Positions 55,001-64,000 of a DNA stretch of 64,000 nucleotides are shown in pieces. The translations under genes and the position numbers were made by a program. The number at the start of each line of letters is the position of its first letter. Position 1 is the first letter of the stretch. A model generated the notes under the pieces. That model saw only the letters and a list, made by a program, of their open reading frames with translations. It did no database searches and was not told the origin of the DNA. Origin of the DNA: Ryuthela nishihirai. Lineage: Eukaryota; Arthropoda; Arachnida; Araneae; Heptathelidae. Where the stretch lies: assembly GCA_038380435.1 (NCBI GenBank), contig JAWZYU010000019.1, forward strand, positions 24,391,801-24,455,800. The letters run 5' to 3'.

Positions 55001-55045
55001 CTTGCTTGGAGAACTAAATTGCACGGTCTGGTTGGACCTCCGTAG
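52035..55045 (+). pseudogene. RTE endonuclease-reverse transcriptase, one visible frameshift
   Basis: The frame starts MASAFSGGGTGLCPM and contains the apurinic-type endonuclease: SWNVRTLH, LGLQETRWT, HHQGVGLLLS and CCYAPTEDADEDE. It ends at 52545, and the protein resumes in a second frame, open from before 52544 to a TAG at 55043. From the ATG at 52544 that frame has 833 codons: LGDFNAKVG (residues 13-21), DYILINSKW, SDHYLVKS, then the reverse transcriptase. There, FKKGDRSSCDNYRGISLL, DEQCGFRSGR, FVDFKKAFDSVD (Asp 478), GVRKGCILSP and YADD (578-581) are all present. The C-terminal end has LRWFGHVAHM and GRPMMRWADNVK. Catalytic residues I can recognise are intact. The break is at a TTTT run (52520-52523). 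Whether it is a mutation, a sequencing error or a programmed shift cannot be told here. Confidence 0.88.
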
Positions 55046-55060
55046 CCCATGGCTGCTTGA

Positions 55061-55240
55061 GGAGGAGGAGGAGGAGGAGGAGGAGGAGGAGGAGGAGGAG
55101 GAGGAGGAGGAGGAGGAGGAGGAGGAGGAGGAGGAGGAGGAGGAGGAGGAGGAGGAGGAGGAGGAGGAGGAGGAGGAGGAGGAGGAGGAGGAGGTGGTGG
55201 TGGTGGTGGTGGTGGTGGTGGTGGTGGTGGTGGTGGTGGT
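55061..55240. repeat. (GGA)n-(GGT)n microsatellite at the LINE 3' end
   Basis: About 45 GGA triplets run from 55061 to 55194, then about 15 GGT triplets to 55240. It is the 3' tail of the RTE element. Long open frames over it (poly-Glu, poly-Pro, poly-Ser or poly-Arg in different frames) are artefacts. Confidence 0.98.
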
Positions 55241-55352
55241 CTGTGAGGATGGCAGGACCTCAGCAGAAAAACAACACACACATCCATGCCTTACCCAGGG
55301 CTTGAACCCAGGTCCCTTAGATCAGATGCCAAGTGTGCTAACCACTCGAGAA
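55241..55352 (-). mobile_element. SINE-B, tRNA-like head, after the RTE insertion
   Basis: On minus it has TGGTTAGCACACTTGGCATC, the box B-like GGTTCAAGCCCTGGG, GGCATGGATGTGTGTGTTG and TTTTTCTGCTGAGGTCCTGC. Together with 51603-51662 it makes one SINE-B. Its box B has A for G compared with the 17.8-kb copy, so pol III promotion would be weaker. Confidence 0.82.
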
Positions 55353-55463
55353 GTGATTTTTTGAAACAAAAACCATGCAGAGTTCCTGTCTGGTATAGTG
55401 ATAGCCCTATCTAGTGAAATCGATATTGTACTTAATTTCAAAGCCACGTGAAATGCCCTAGTA

Positions 55464-56064
55464 CAGTGTTTCCCATTTGGTGGTTCGCGACCATGGTCCA
55501 TGGATTTCCCGCTAAAAAGTTCTGTGATGGCGCCTTAAGCAGTAAAAAAATTGTCCAATTTTATTTCAAATATATTTTTCTCTGCGACAACTAGCATGTG
55601 CATTTTTTGAAGCATTATAAGTTTGTTTCTGCGGCGATTCGAAACTCTCACAGACTATCACAAACGTCTGTAGAGCAAACCTTTGTTAAATAAAATGTCT
55701 AATATCGAAATTAAGTTTACGTATTATTATATTATGTTAAACATCTTCCAAGTTGTAACTTATTTCTTTAGAAATGTCACTGATATTGAATATAATATAT
55801 TCAACAAAAATTGTTTTTTAATTATTTTTAATATGAACTGTTGCAGACAAATTGTTTTATAATTAGGGTTTTATTTTGGTTTTATTATAAGAGTTTTTAC
55901 ATTTAGACTCGAAATTTTAGAGGTTTCCTAATTATGGGCAGTAAAATTTTATAATATAAATTTTAATTTGGAGCTTTTTTTAGTCATTATTACCCTGGGA
56001 GATCGTAACATTTTTTTTTTTGGTTGAAAGGTGTTCACGGAACAAAAGGCGTTGGGAACCACTG
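55464..56064. mobile_element. Short non-autonomous hAT-like element
   Basis: The left end CAGTGTTTCCCATTTGGTGG and the inverted right end CAGTGGTTCCCAACGCC fit the hAT-type terminal pattern. Flanks CCCTAGTA and CTCTAGTG agree at six of eight positions, consistent with an old 8-bp target duplication. The 601-bp interior is AT-rich with no transposase. TGGTTCGCGACCATGGTCCA near the left end and GGTGTTCACGGAACAAAAGG near the right end give further partial inverted similarity. Confidence 0.75.
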
Positions 56065-59000
56065 CTCTAGTGTAAGCTTTTCTCTGTTTTATGAGACACC
56101 ACCATAATTCTGATAGAACATCTAGGCAAGGGACGTACGTACTGCAGCAGATAGTTAGAAAAAAATAATTTCAAATGGTTGTAAACTGCATTCAATTTAG
56201 AATTTTTGCTGTTTGTTCTTGCAGAGAAATTCTAGTAAAGTTTCTGAATTCAACCAGCATGTTGTAGTTATACCTACTCTCATACAACATAGGAAACTTT
56301 ACAATAGAGCAGTGGTATAATATAAACGGTCGTCACACAGAAACTTTGCCACTGAAAATATCGGTATTGGAAGGTCAGAAAGGATTAAACTTGCACAGAA
56401 AATTTACCACAGATGATCAAGGACTGAATGATCATAACAGTGAACCCGAGGGAGCTCAGAACATCATTTTTTACATGTCTGTGTGGCAAGACACGTAAGA
56501 AAATATAGTATGATAGGATTCCTCATACTTGCCAATCAAGTATATAATTGAATTAAAGAAGCTCTATTGTACCCACTGCAGCAATGCTTAGTCTTCCTTG
56601 AAAATGATTTGTCATCTGTACGGGGTTCGTCGTAAACCATGCACACGTCAAGATTTGATTAGGAATGTACCTGCGACAGACCACGGACTGGCAAACCATT
56701 AGTTCAATCTCTAGTGTAACCGAAATCCAAAAGGCTATAGCGAGAAGTCTCAGGACAATGAAAGAGGAGTCTGAAGTGTTCATTATGACAGTCGTCAGCT
56801 TAACCTAAAGGTGTCCAGAAACACCTTTCGAATGTTCCAGCACAGATTTCTGCAAGCACACTCTATTCAGATAGGGAGAAACGTGTTCTCTTGAAGCCAA
56901 AATTCTTAGTGCGATGCTATGTCCTGATGACATTCTTTGAAAGAGATGAGGTCCACTTCACTCTCAGTTAATGCAAGCAATTTTGTGTTTCAAATGGAGA
57001 CAAATCCACAGGCAATTGTCCCCACATCGCTACTGGAAGCTAAGGCGTGAATGCAGTACTGAGATCGAAATGGGGATATTTTTCTTGGTGATCACGCGGT
57101 TGGAAAAAAATAGTAGCTGTCGTTGTGCCTACACTCAGAGGAACCCAATCACAGGAGAAATAAAAGAAATGGTGTCTGTATGGCAGAATATGGCTTTCCA
57201 TTCTCATAATGGAGAGTGACACTTTTTTCAATGTAAAAAAGAGTCCTATTTTCAACCCCCTTTAATTTAATAACTGATATCCTACTAAATTGTTGCAAGT
57301 ATCTTCAGCTTAAACTACATCGTCACAATTTTATAGAAACTCTGTGATATATCATAATATTCATTTCCTTCCTAGACTTCATAAAAGATCATTTATGGAA
57401 GTACCATGCTATTGCCGTGTACACCCCGTAGGTTAGGATATTGATGTTCTGTTGGCCGGAATGCGATTGACGATGCTTTTGCGTTGTGTTAATCATGTAT
57501 GGAGCTTTAAGAATTTATGGTTACCATATAGGACTTGCTGAAAATAGGCAACTGTGGTGACTGTGACTGAAGTTCCTCCTTTCCCGTCCAAAATTATATC
57601 CCACAAGCCAACCTGCGCACCAATGATAAAATAAAATAATTTAATGAAGAGTGGTACTAAGGCTATGTACTAAATCTGATATGATTGAAATACTAATTTC
57701 TAAATGAAGGACAGTCAGTTAGCAACTAAGTGGTGAGAGTAGCAGAAACGTACTATTTGGCTCTCTCAGAAACGATAGAGAAATCTGCCTAACCCTTCTT
57801 TTCCCTCAAGGCTCTCTTCCTCTCCAAAACATTAGAGCTTCTCAAGCTCACAGGGCTAAGTGGCAATGCAGTGGCAAATTAATGGCCTCTCCAACCCTAA
57901 TTTTAGGTAGCAGCCACTGAGATCTGGAAACACTCTTTCACTGGGTAAATAAATAGAATATGCTTTAGAATTACTAAGCAAGTTTGGCAACGGGTTTAAA
58001 CATAATACAACTGAATTTATTAACCATTCAAAACAAAGCGGATAAACCCCTGAATACTGGCAATAATTGAGTACTGAATATCGTCAAATTTGTAATGTTT
58101 CACAGTGGTCACCCTATGTTGTGACTGATTATATTATACAGACGAAGAGAAAACATAAAAATACACTCCTACTAATAACTAGGTTTGCTAATAGAAAACA
58201 CTCTAAAATAAATGCACGTAAAGCAACTACTGACTAAGCTGAAAATATCTCTGGTTGGCTTGTAAGCTTGTAAGCTCTATTAATCCTAATGTTAACCAAA
58301 CTGTTATCTTACAATATTACATTAATTCTCCAGTTAAAGGTGGTGAGTAATATATGGTAGATTTCAAAATGGGCCCTCACCGAATATGTCACTTTCGGCA
58401 GGGTTGCTCACTGCCAAGGAATCCGTTTTGATTTGAACACTAACGTGCACTTTGTAACATTGTCCAGGTGCAACTGAGTTGGTGAAAATGGTGAATAGTT
58501 CTCGGGGTTGTTCACTACAAGAATGGAGAGTTCACTAGACTCTGGCTAACAGGTTCTTCTGAGGGTTTAACTTAGGTACTAAATTATCGAGCTGCAAACT
58601 GCTTCAATTCTAAGAAACGAAAAAATACGAATTATGCTTTTATCGTTTTATAAATTTAGCATACCCAATAAAAGAAGTGGGACTTTATGCACTTGGACAG
58701 ATAGAGCTGACGATTATTTTTATTAGCAATGACGAGCTGCTCCTCATTCTATTCTGTGTGGCAATTAAGTCACTGATGACGTCAAAAATGAGTGATATGG
58801 CCTTCCTGTCTAGATGGTGCTGACGTAGCCGGCTAGTGGTGTCCTGTACAGTTAACAACTTTGCACTCAACCTTTCCACTTCAAAATTTCTATGTGAACT
58901 CACTTTTTATTCGAGATCTCTTCTTACCTCTTAACGCAAGTGTCAGAGAGGATGACTATTTAGCGGCGGCCCCAACAATGACGGCGACTCTGGACCGCCC

Positions 59001-59425
59001 TCTTACAAGCTTGGCTGACTGGGAAGTTGACATGGGGTAGAGTTTCTATGGCTATGTCCAGACTTGTGCGTTTTGCGTGCGATAGACGCATGCGTCTAGA
59101 GCACGTGACGCATGCACATGGCATGCCTCAAATCATTTGAAACGCGCCCTTTTCAGTTGTGCACTCTGTAGCGCACGTACTTCCACCAGTAGTGGTTTTT
59201 TGTTCAGCATTCCGTGCAGCTTCGTAATTTGTCTGGAAAGTTTCGTTCTGTTTTTCTAATTATTGAGCTTCTATTTTTTGTTCACCATATCGTCAGAACA
59301 AATATTGGGTTTTAAGAAAGAGTGAAAAAAAAAAGATTATAAATTAAATAATTCATCAGAGATACAAATTATTAAATTAATTTAAACGAATAAAAAATAA
59401 TTAAATAATTCATCAGATTATAGGT
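56065..59425. other. Unclassified sequence, no gene supported
   Basis: Protein-like scraps occur but none is convincing. Near 56640-56700 the plus strand reads a DRPRTGKPLVQS phrase followed by IQKAIARSLRTM in another frame, which could be the N-terminal region of a Tc1/mariner transposase. A 72-codon minus frame (58685-58903) has no signature. 57260-58680 looks single-copy and non-coding. From about 58950 the base composition rises in GC, with a GACGCATGCGTC palindrome at 59088-59099 and several GCATGC motifs. Confidence 0.35.
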
Positions 59426-59640
59426 TCAAATATTCATCAGAGACATGAATGAATCACCCGTAGCCAAATATCTAAGTGTGATAGCTAATTTCACTTCACC
59501 TGGCATTGCTACTCTGAAACGAGCCTTTTTTCGATTTTGGCTCCAGTATTGCCAAAAGCATGTAAAAATTTGTTCTAGACATTCGCGTAAAGTTCTTAAA
59601 AAGAACGTTTTCATTCAATTCCAACATTCCGTGTTTTAAA
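59426..59640 (-). pseudogene. PIF/Harbinger transposase fragment
   Basis: The minus strand reads NENVLFKNFTRMSRTNFYML, then LAILEPKSKKG, a frameshift near 59510, and VKLAITLRYLATGDSFMSL. This matches the conserved start of the Harbinger nuclease domain (F..R.MS...F..LL..I.P.I, then ERLA.TLRYLATG.SF.SL). The catalytic DDE portion that should follow (lower coordinates) is absent, and so is the partner Myb/SANT gene. About 70 codons survive. Confidence 0.72.
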
Positions 59641-60526
59641 ATAATCTTTCATCCATATCGATCGCCGGTATTTTTCACGTCTTTTTCTCGTTTTTTTCAG
59701 CACTAAAATTACAGCACTTATACCCGCTAACATAGCACATAGCAGCATCAGTTACGTCCGTTGCAACTTCACCTCTACAGTGGTGAAAAATTGAAAACTA
59801 TTTGACACACAGGTGTAGACAGTTGAAGGCATGCGTCCAGCGCATTCCATCCAAGGCATGCGCTCCGCTACTCGGTGTTGAAAAGCGGAATTGAAAGTTG
59901 AAAATGAAGTTGAAGATGAAAGCGCATAAGTCGGGTCATGGCAATTCATCTCAACAGGATAAATGTCTCCAGTATTTTCGGCTGAGGAAATTGTCGGTTC
60001 TTAAAATTGAAAGGGCTTGCTCTAGTTTTCCTTGAAAATGTTTTGTAAGTCGATACTTTCATTCGGAATGCTCCCTGCACTGCGTTCTACCCCGCCCCTT
60101 TACGTTTTCCGAAGCAGGAAGGTACCACTGGATGGCACCTTCCTGCTTCCGAAAAGTGAATCCAACTCTAAATGATACTCAAAAAGCTGGTCTCTCTTAT
60201 TTATACGTCCCACCACCGTTACGTGGTTTATTACTGGTTGAATGAACCTTATATGTTCGAAGAAAAGTGTAACGAACTGAAATGGATACTTCTCACGTGG
60301 TATACATTTGAATCATACTATTGCCAGAAGCAATAACATTATAAGTTGCATTATCCTTATCACATAGATTGCATTTGTCGCCCTTTTTCACCACTCGTTT
60401 CATGGCACTTCACACACTTTTTCTCTTTCCTTTCATTTCTTGGTTCATTTTACTGAAAATTACTTCGGATATTCCTAAATGGAACTTCAATTCGTACTTC
60501 CTAGAGTACTGCAATGTTTTAGTTTA
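59641..60526. other. Unclassified, with a CATGC-rich patch
   Basis: No gene is seen. Around 59830-59880 there are three CATGCG/GCATGC motifs like those at 59080-59130 on the other side of the Harbinger fragment, so both may belong to that element's ends, although I could not pair them as clean inverted repeats. AGCAGGAAGGTACC and GGCACCTTCCTGCTTCC near 60110-60150 form a short inverted repeat. Confidence 0.35.
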
Positions 60527-60593
60527 TTAATCATCATCACCATCAACAACAACACGATCATCATCAAGCAGCTACTGTGCAATTTAGTTCTCC
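60527..60593 (-). mobile_element. RTE LINE 3'-end fragment
   Basis: Read on minus: TTGGAGAACTAAATTGCACA, then GTAGCTGCTTGATGATGATC and mixed GTT/GAT triplets. This is the last ~45 bp of the RTE LINE with a short deletion, plus its microsatellite tail. It is a severely 5'-truncated insertion. Confidence 0.7.
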
Positions 60594-61714
60594 AAATCAC
60601 TACTGCATAATTCAGATAAATCATGCTTGGATTTATCCCTTTAAATACTAATAATCTAAATACTAAATATTTTAGGATATAGAATTCAATGCTGCTTTTG
60701 AAGAACAACAAGAATCTGAACCAGAAAAAGTGTTGGCGTTTAAATATGTAGATTTCACTGCACAAAAACGCATGGATTTGTTGAAGGATCATGATATTCA
60801 TATTTCGTGACTGGATGCCATGAGACGATGTTGTGACCAGTTAATGGAATGCTACAAATAAACATTACGCACAAAACAGAGGCAAGCAAACAAACCAGAT
60901 AGTTTCGCTCCATATTAAGAAATAAACTGTAAAATTAATTAATCGATCACATATTTATATACATAATTATGCATATTTGTAATCTTTAAACAAATATTGA
61001 GAATTATAATTATTTTCGTTGAAATCAAACATCCATTACGAAACTAAGAAAAGGAAAACAGATCAATAAGATAGGCGAAAATACAAACAAATAAAAAATC
61101 CCCTCGTTTTACACGGAAATTCGTTTAACGATGGTCTTCCCGGAACTCATCTCCCGCATTAAATGAGAGTTACCTGTATAACTGTTTCATTCCTGAATTA
61201 TCCATTAATTGGTATTTTCAGAGTTAAACTACCACAAAATATATATATTAATTTAATAGAATTGTTTGCCTTTCGTTTAATCAGAATTAATCGCCATTAC
61301 GACGTTCAAGACTATATATCACGGATGTATCTTAATGACACGTCCAAGGTTTAGGAAAAACATATTTTCATCAACGAAATTTTCACGCTTTCAGTACCGA
61401 ATATTGGATTATCATCACTACAGCTACTGATAGTATCATCTCTATGTGATTCTGATGTTACCAGGTTCGGATCAGAAATTGGCCTGCATTGCAAATTTTC
61501 TCCACTAATTCATCTGGTCTCTAAATGTTGCCTATGCATAAACTGGAAGGATAGCTGTGTACCAAACCCCAGTGATGATGCATAGAACCGTCCGGGTCTA
61601 GCACATAATATCCGACTCCGCCTTCCCTTGGAGCATGCCGTTAGTACCTTTCAAAAAGTTTTTTCCAAAAGAGATATTCTCTTTTTGGAGGAAACAGAAG
61701 TGGAGGGCTGTCAG
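60594..61714. other. AT-rich sequence, no gene seen
   Basis: No coding, RNA or repeat feature is supported. Short open frames near 61163 and on the minus strand at 60487-60801 have no family signature. Confidence 0.45.
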
Positions 61715-62444
61715 ACCGGTGTAACCTACTAATCTGGTCATTTATGGCATATTTTTTCTTTTTTCCTGCCCTGTTGAGGAATGGTGAACTTCACAGGGTT
61801 TTGCTGATGACCATTTACACCTATGGGACTGGACTGCTTTACGGCTTTGAGCTTGATTATGGATTCCGGACTTGCTGCAGAGGTGGACATCTGTTGAGTG
61901 AGAATTTGCCGCTGTGTTCCTATTTGCTTGTGGTTTGCCAGCTCTAAGTGAACAGAGGCACGGGATACCTTATATCAGCTGGTGGATAATCCTGATCATA
62001 GGCCATCGCAGCTACCTGAACCCTCACTTAGCTAGTTGGGTATCGCTAATCCTAAATTGGAGTAATGTGTCACAGGCAGGTCTTATGGCTCTTCAAAAGG
62101 TTCACTTAAAAACGGTGGTGCTTGAAGTTCCTACCAGAATGGATTACTTCAGCCTGTAGCAGTGGAGGAACATGTCTTTGCCCCATGCCTGCTATCACGG
62201 GGCTGTTTGATATTGTTGGCCCTGAGTTTCTCAATTAACCTAGTTTCTACAAAATATTCTGCTAGTCATTTTCTCTCTGCAGGTACATGAAACGTGACGA
62301 CGCTACGTTGAGATTATTCTCTTGATGTCCTCACACAGGAATTCCAGCGTTATAAACTATATATTCTAGGCTTGCAAGAGACCAGATGGACAGGTTAAGG
62401 TGAGAAAATTAAAAATAACTCTAAATTTCTCTTTCAGTGAAATG
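61715..62444 (+). mobile_element. RTE LINE fragment, 5' leader and start of endonuclease
   Basis: Colinear with 51665-52330 of the intact copy: CCTACTAATCTGGTCATTTA near 61727, GAGCTTGATTATGGATTCC, TGCCCCATGCCTGC near 62179 (encoding GLCPMPAI), and GTTTGATATTGTTGG. The GSWNVRTL position is decayed, and GCTTGCAAGAGACCAGATGG encodes the LQETRW block. It breaks off after CTAAATTTCTCTTTCAGTG. The frame has many stops. Confidence 0.85.
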
Positions 62445-62480
62445 ATCTCGTGCTCTAATAGAGCCAGAGATCTCAAACAA

Positions 62481-63000
62481 ATGTTTTCCGATTATATTCT
62501 GGACGAATTACACTTTGAACGTATCGGAAGAGGTCTGGATCCGTTACTTCTGTTTAATAAGTTCTAAACTGATCACATACTGGATAAAATGATTTAATAT
62601 CTAATTATCCGAAGCGTTCGTTTCTTTTTCGCCAACATAACGTTATACTACCGGGATTCGGTCCGTTAACTCAATCACGCAAGGTATCGAACCCGTTACG
62701 TGACCGATTAACTGGGTCGAACCCGACAAACGTTGCAGTTTTATAACTCATGTTCTAATTGAGAAATAGATAATATAATATAGTTACATATAATATAAAT
62801 ATAATATATAATTGATAATGTTTTCTGATTACATTCGGGAACAATTACACGTTGAATGTATCGGAAAAGGTCTCGACCCGCTACTATTTATTTTATGGGT
62901 TCGAAACCAATTGCATACTGCATAAAACGACTTAGTATCTAATGTTTCCGAAACTTTCGTCTTTTTTTGCCCAGCATAGCGTTACACCACCGAAATTTGT
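62481..63000. repeat. Two ~180-bp direct repeats between RTE fragments
   Basis: Copies at 62481-62660 and 62818-63000 are roughly 75% similar by eye. Both have ATGTTTTCNGATTA, TTNAAYGTATCGGAA, GGTCT.GA.CCG.TACT, ATACTG.ATAAAA and CATA.CGTTA.AC.ACCG. Between them lies sequence with several CGAACCCGTTACG and CGTTAACT motifs and an AT-rich block. I do not recognise the family. Confidence 0.7.
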
Positions 63001-63009
63001 TTGCAAAGC

Positions 63010-63671
63010 AGAAAAAGGTCAGATTCTTAAAAATAATCTTCAATTTGTCTTTTCAGGGAGGAAAGATAATAAGAATCACCAAGGCGTGGGTCTGTTTCTC
63101 AGCAGACACGCTAGTGATGCTCTTCTATGACATGGTGGCATTAATGAAAGGTTTCTTACAGCAAAGTTTCAGACAAACATTAAAGCTATTTCTAAACTTA
63201 AATGTTATAAATCCCCTGGGGTAGACGAAATTACTACGGAAATGCTAAGAGCTGGGAATGTTTCGGTTACCACTTGGATGACTGAAATTTTGAATATCTT
63301 TTAAGAAAAATGAATGCATGGTCCTCAAGGAATTTGAGAAAGCTATTATTATCCCTAATTACAAAAAAGGTGGGCGCAATTTTTGTGATAACTATAGGGG
63401 TATCAGCTACTCTCTGTCCAGGAAAAGTTCTTTGCATGATTCTGCTTAATAGAATTAAGAATCTGATTGACATGCAATTACGTCATGAGCAATGTGGATT
63501 CAGAAGTGCGAGGGGATGTGTAGATCAAATATTTTCACTCAGGAATATTCTTGAGAAATCTTTAGTTTTAGAAACCTTTGGTTATTAGCTTTGTTGATTT
63601 CGAAAAGACTTTCGACTCTATTGATTGTCAAAATTTGTGTTTAATTGTGAGATCATATGTTATACCAGACA
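63010..63671 (+). mobile_element. RTE LINE fragment with endonuclease-RT deletion
   Basis: It starts inside the endonuclease (AAAGGTCAGATTCTTAAAAA, as at 52286), passes GGCGTGGGTCTGTTTCTCAG, and at about 63182 jumps from the FQTNIK region to the reverse transcriptase (SPGVDEITTEMLRAGNVS). This skips about 1.1 kb of the intact copy. It continues through DNYRGI, IRLIDMQLRHEQCGFRSARG and VDQIFSLRNILEK to the FVDFEKTFDSID region, where a SINE-A replaces the rest. Stops and shifts are frequent. It overlaps the 61715-62444 fragment in content, so these are two separate insertions. Confidence 0.85.
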
Positions 63672-64000
63672 AGTTGGGTTGGGTTGTTTTACCTCTGAGC
63701 GGCACTTTTTTGCACACCATGGGCTAAATGGCCAGGTCACATGGAGCCCGAAGGCTCAGAGAAGGTTGGGGGAGGGGACCCACTGGAACAGCTGTTGGGA
63801 GACAGATGCTAGCCTCCCGTCAAGGCCATCCAGTGTGTTCTTTAACGTGCACAGGGTATGGCTTTCCCGCATACGGGGCCACGGCTTAACGTCCCATCCG
63901 ACGGACGGTGGCCTTTCCAAGCCCATCGGTGTCCCCTACTGACCGTGGGCAGGGCGGGGGAATTTTGCGGAGATAAATCTCAACGCTGACCCAGCTGGGA
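63672..64000 (-). mobile_element. SINE-A, running off the window end
   Basis: On plus it starts AGTTGGGTTGTTTTACCTCT (tail end in reverse) and reaches the body phrase CGCTGACCCAGCTGGGA at the last base; the tRNA-like head lies beyond the window. It is very similar to the full-length copy at 21223-21603, so it is a young insertion. It interrupts the RTE fragment at 63671 after TATACCAGACA. Confidence 0.9.

Larger units (their letters stand above)
51663..55240 (+). mobile_element. RTE-like LINE, nearly intact
   Basis: About 3.6 kb, the usual size for an RTE element. It has a ~370-bp 5' leader, one endonuclease-RT frame, almost no 3' UTR, and a 3' end of GGCTGCTTGA followed by (GGA)n and (GGT)n. 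A microsatellite 3' tail in place of poly-A is typical of RTE elements. It lies in the opposite orientation inside SINE-B. Partial relatives are at 8474-10336, 60527-60593, 61715-62444 and 63010-63671. It appears the least decayed element in the window. Confidence 0.9.

Noticed and set aside
54988..55364. Long open frames of poly-Glu, poly-Pro, poly-Ser/Thr or poly-Arg/Trp
   Set aside because: Translation of a (GGA)n-(GGT)n microsatellite in different frames; it is the 3' tail of a LINE.
56600..57230. Mariner-type transposase
   Set aside because: Only isolated phrases (DRPRTGKPLV, IQKAIARSLRTM) are suggestive; no catalytic DDE blocks or terminal repeats could be found, so it is left unclassified.

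Overview
This is AT-rich animal DNA, most likely from an arthropod and perhaps an arachnid. That is an inference from its mix of mobile elements: RTE-like and R1-like non-LTR retrotransposons, Tc1/mariner, hAT, PIF/Harbinger, Ty3/gypsy and tRNA-derived SINEs. There are no operons, ribosome-binding sites or dense coding. I find no complete host gene. The only host-like coding candidates are one open stretch behind a good 3' splice site (20641-21023, +) and a weaker one at 10849-11150 (-). Nearly everything else recognisable is a mobile element, a piece of one, or a tandem array grown from one.

Layout. 1-4.4 kb: unique AT-rich DNA, a dispersed repeat (copy 1 of 2) and several copies of a ~380-bp SINE (called SINE-A here). 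4.8-7.3 kb: a 41-bp minisatellite that runs straight into 11 tandem units of the SINE-A tail. 8.3-10.6 kb: SINE-A split by a minus-strand RTE LINE. 10.6-17.1 kb: a Tc1 remnant, then a composite repeat (copy C) carrying gypsy pol debris and a tRNA-like sequence split by a hAT element that contains nine 128-bp tandem units. 17.7-22.1 kb: SINE-B, nested palindromic MITEs, a second SINE-A tail array, the best exon candidate, and a full-length SINE-A inserted in a MITE. 22.3-30.2 kb: a Tc1 transposase gene split by a 6.6-kb R1-like LINE with a 14-bp target duplication.

32.4-46.1 kb holds a direct tandem duplication, units A (32429-39265) and B (39266-46088), highly similar by eye. Each unit has a gypsy pol remnant, a tRNA-like sequence, an E-box/TATA promoter-like block and a truncated Tc1. 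The left breakpoint lies inside a SINE-A. 46.5-51.3 kb: copy 2 of the dispersed repeat, a long-TIR MITE, a LINE scrap, a hAT transposase C-terminus and a nearly full-length Tc1. 51.6-55.4 kb: the youngest-looking element, a 3.6-kb RTE LINE inserted in SINE-B, whose EN-RT frame is broken by what looks like a single base. 55.4-64 kb: a short hAT element, unclassified sequence, a PIF/Harbinger fragment, further RTE fragments and a SINE-A cut by the window end.

How the parts relate. The order of insertion can be read from the nesting: LINE into Tc1, RTE into SINE-A, RTE into SINE-B, SINE-A into MITE, MITE into MITE, and hAT into tRNA-like sequence. SINE-B ends in the same short sequence as the RTE LINE, so the RTE machinery probably moved it. 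Three separate arrays (41 bp, ~145 bp, 128 bp) show transposon-derived sequence turning into satellite. All element names, subfamilies and identities here are read by eye; no database search was possible.
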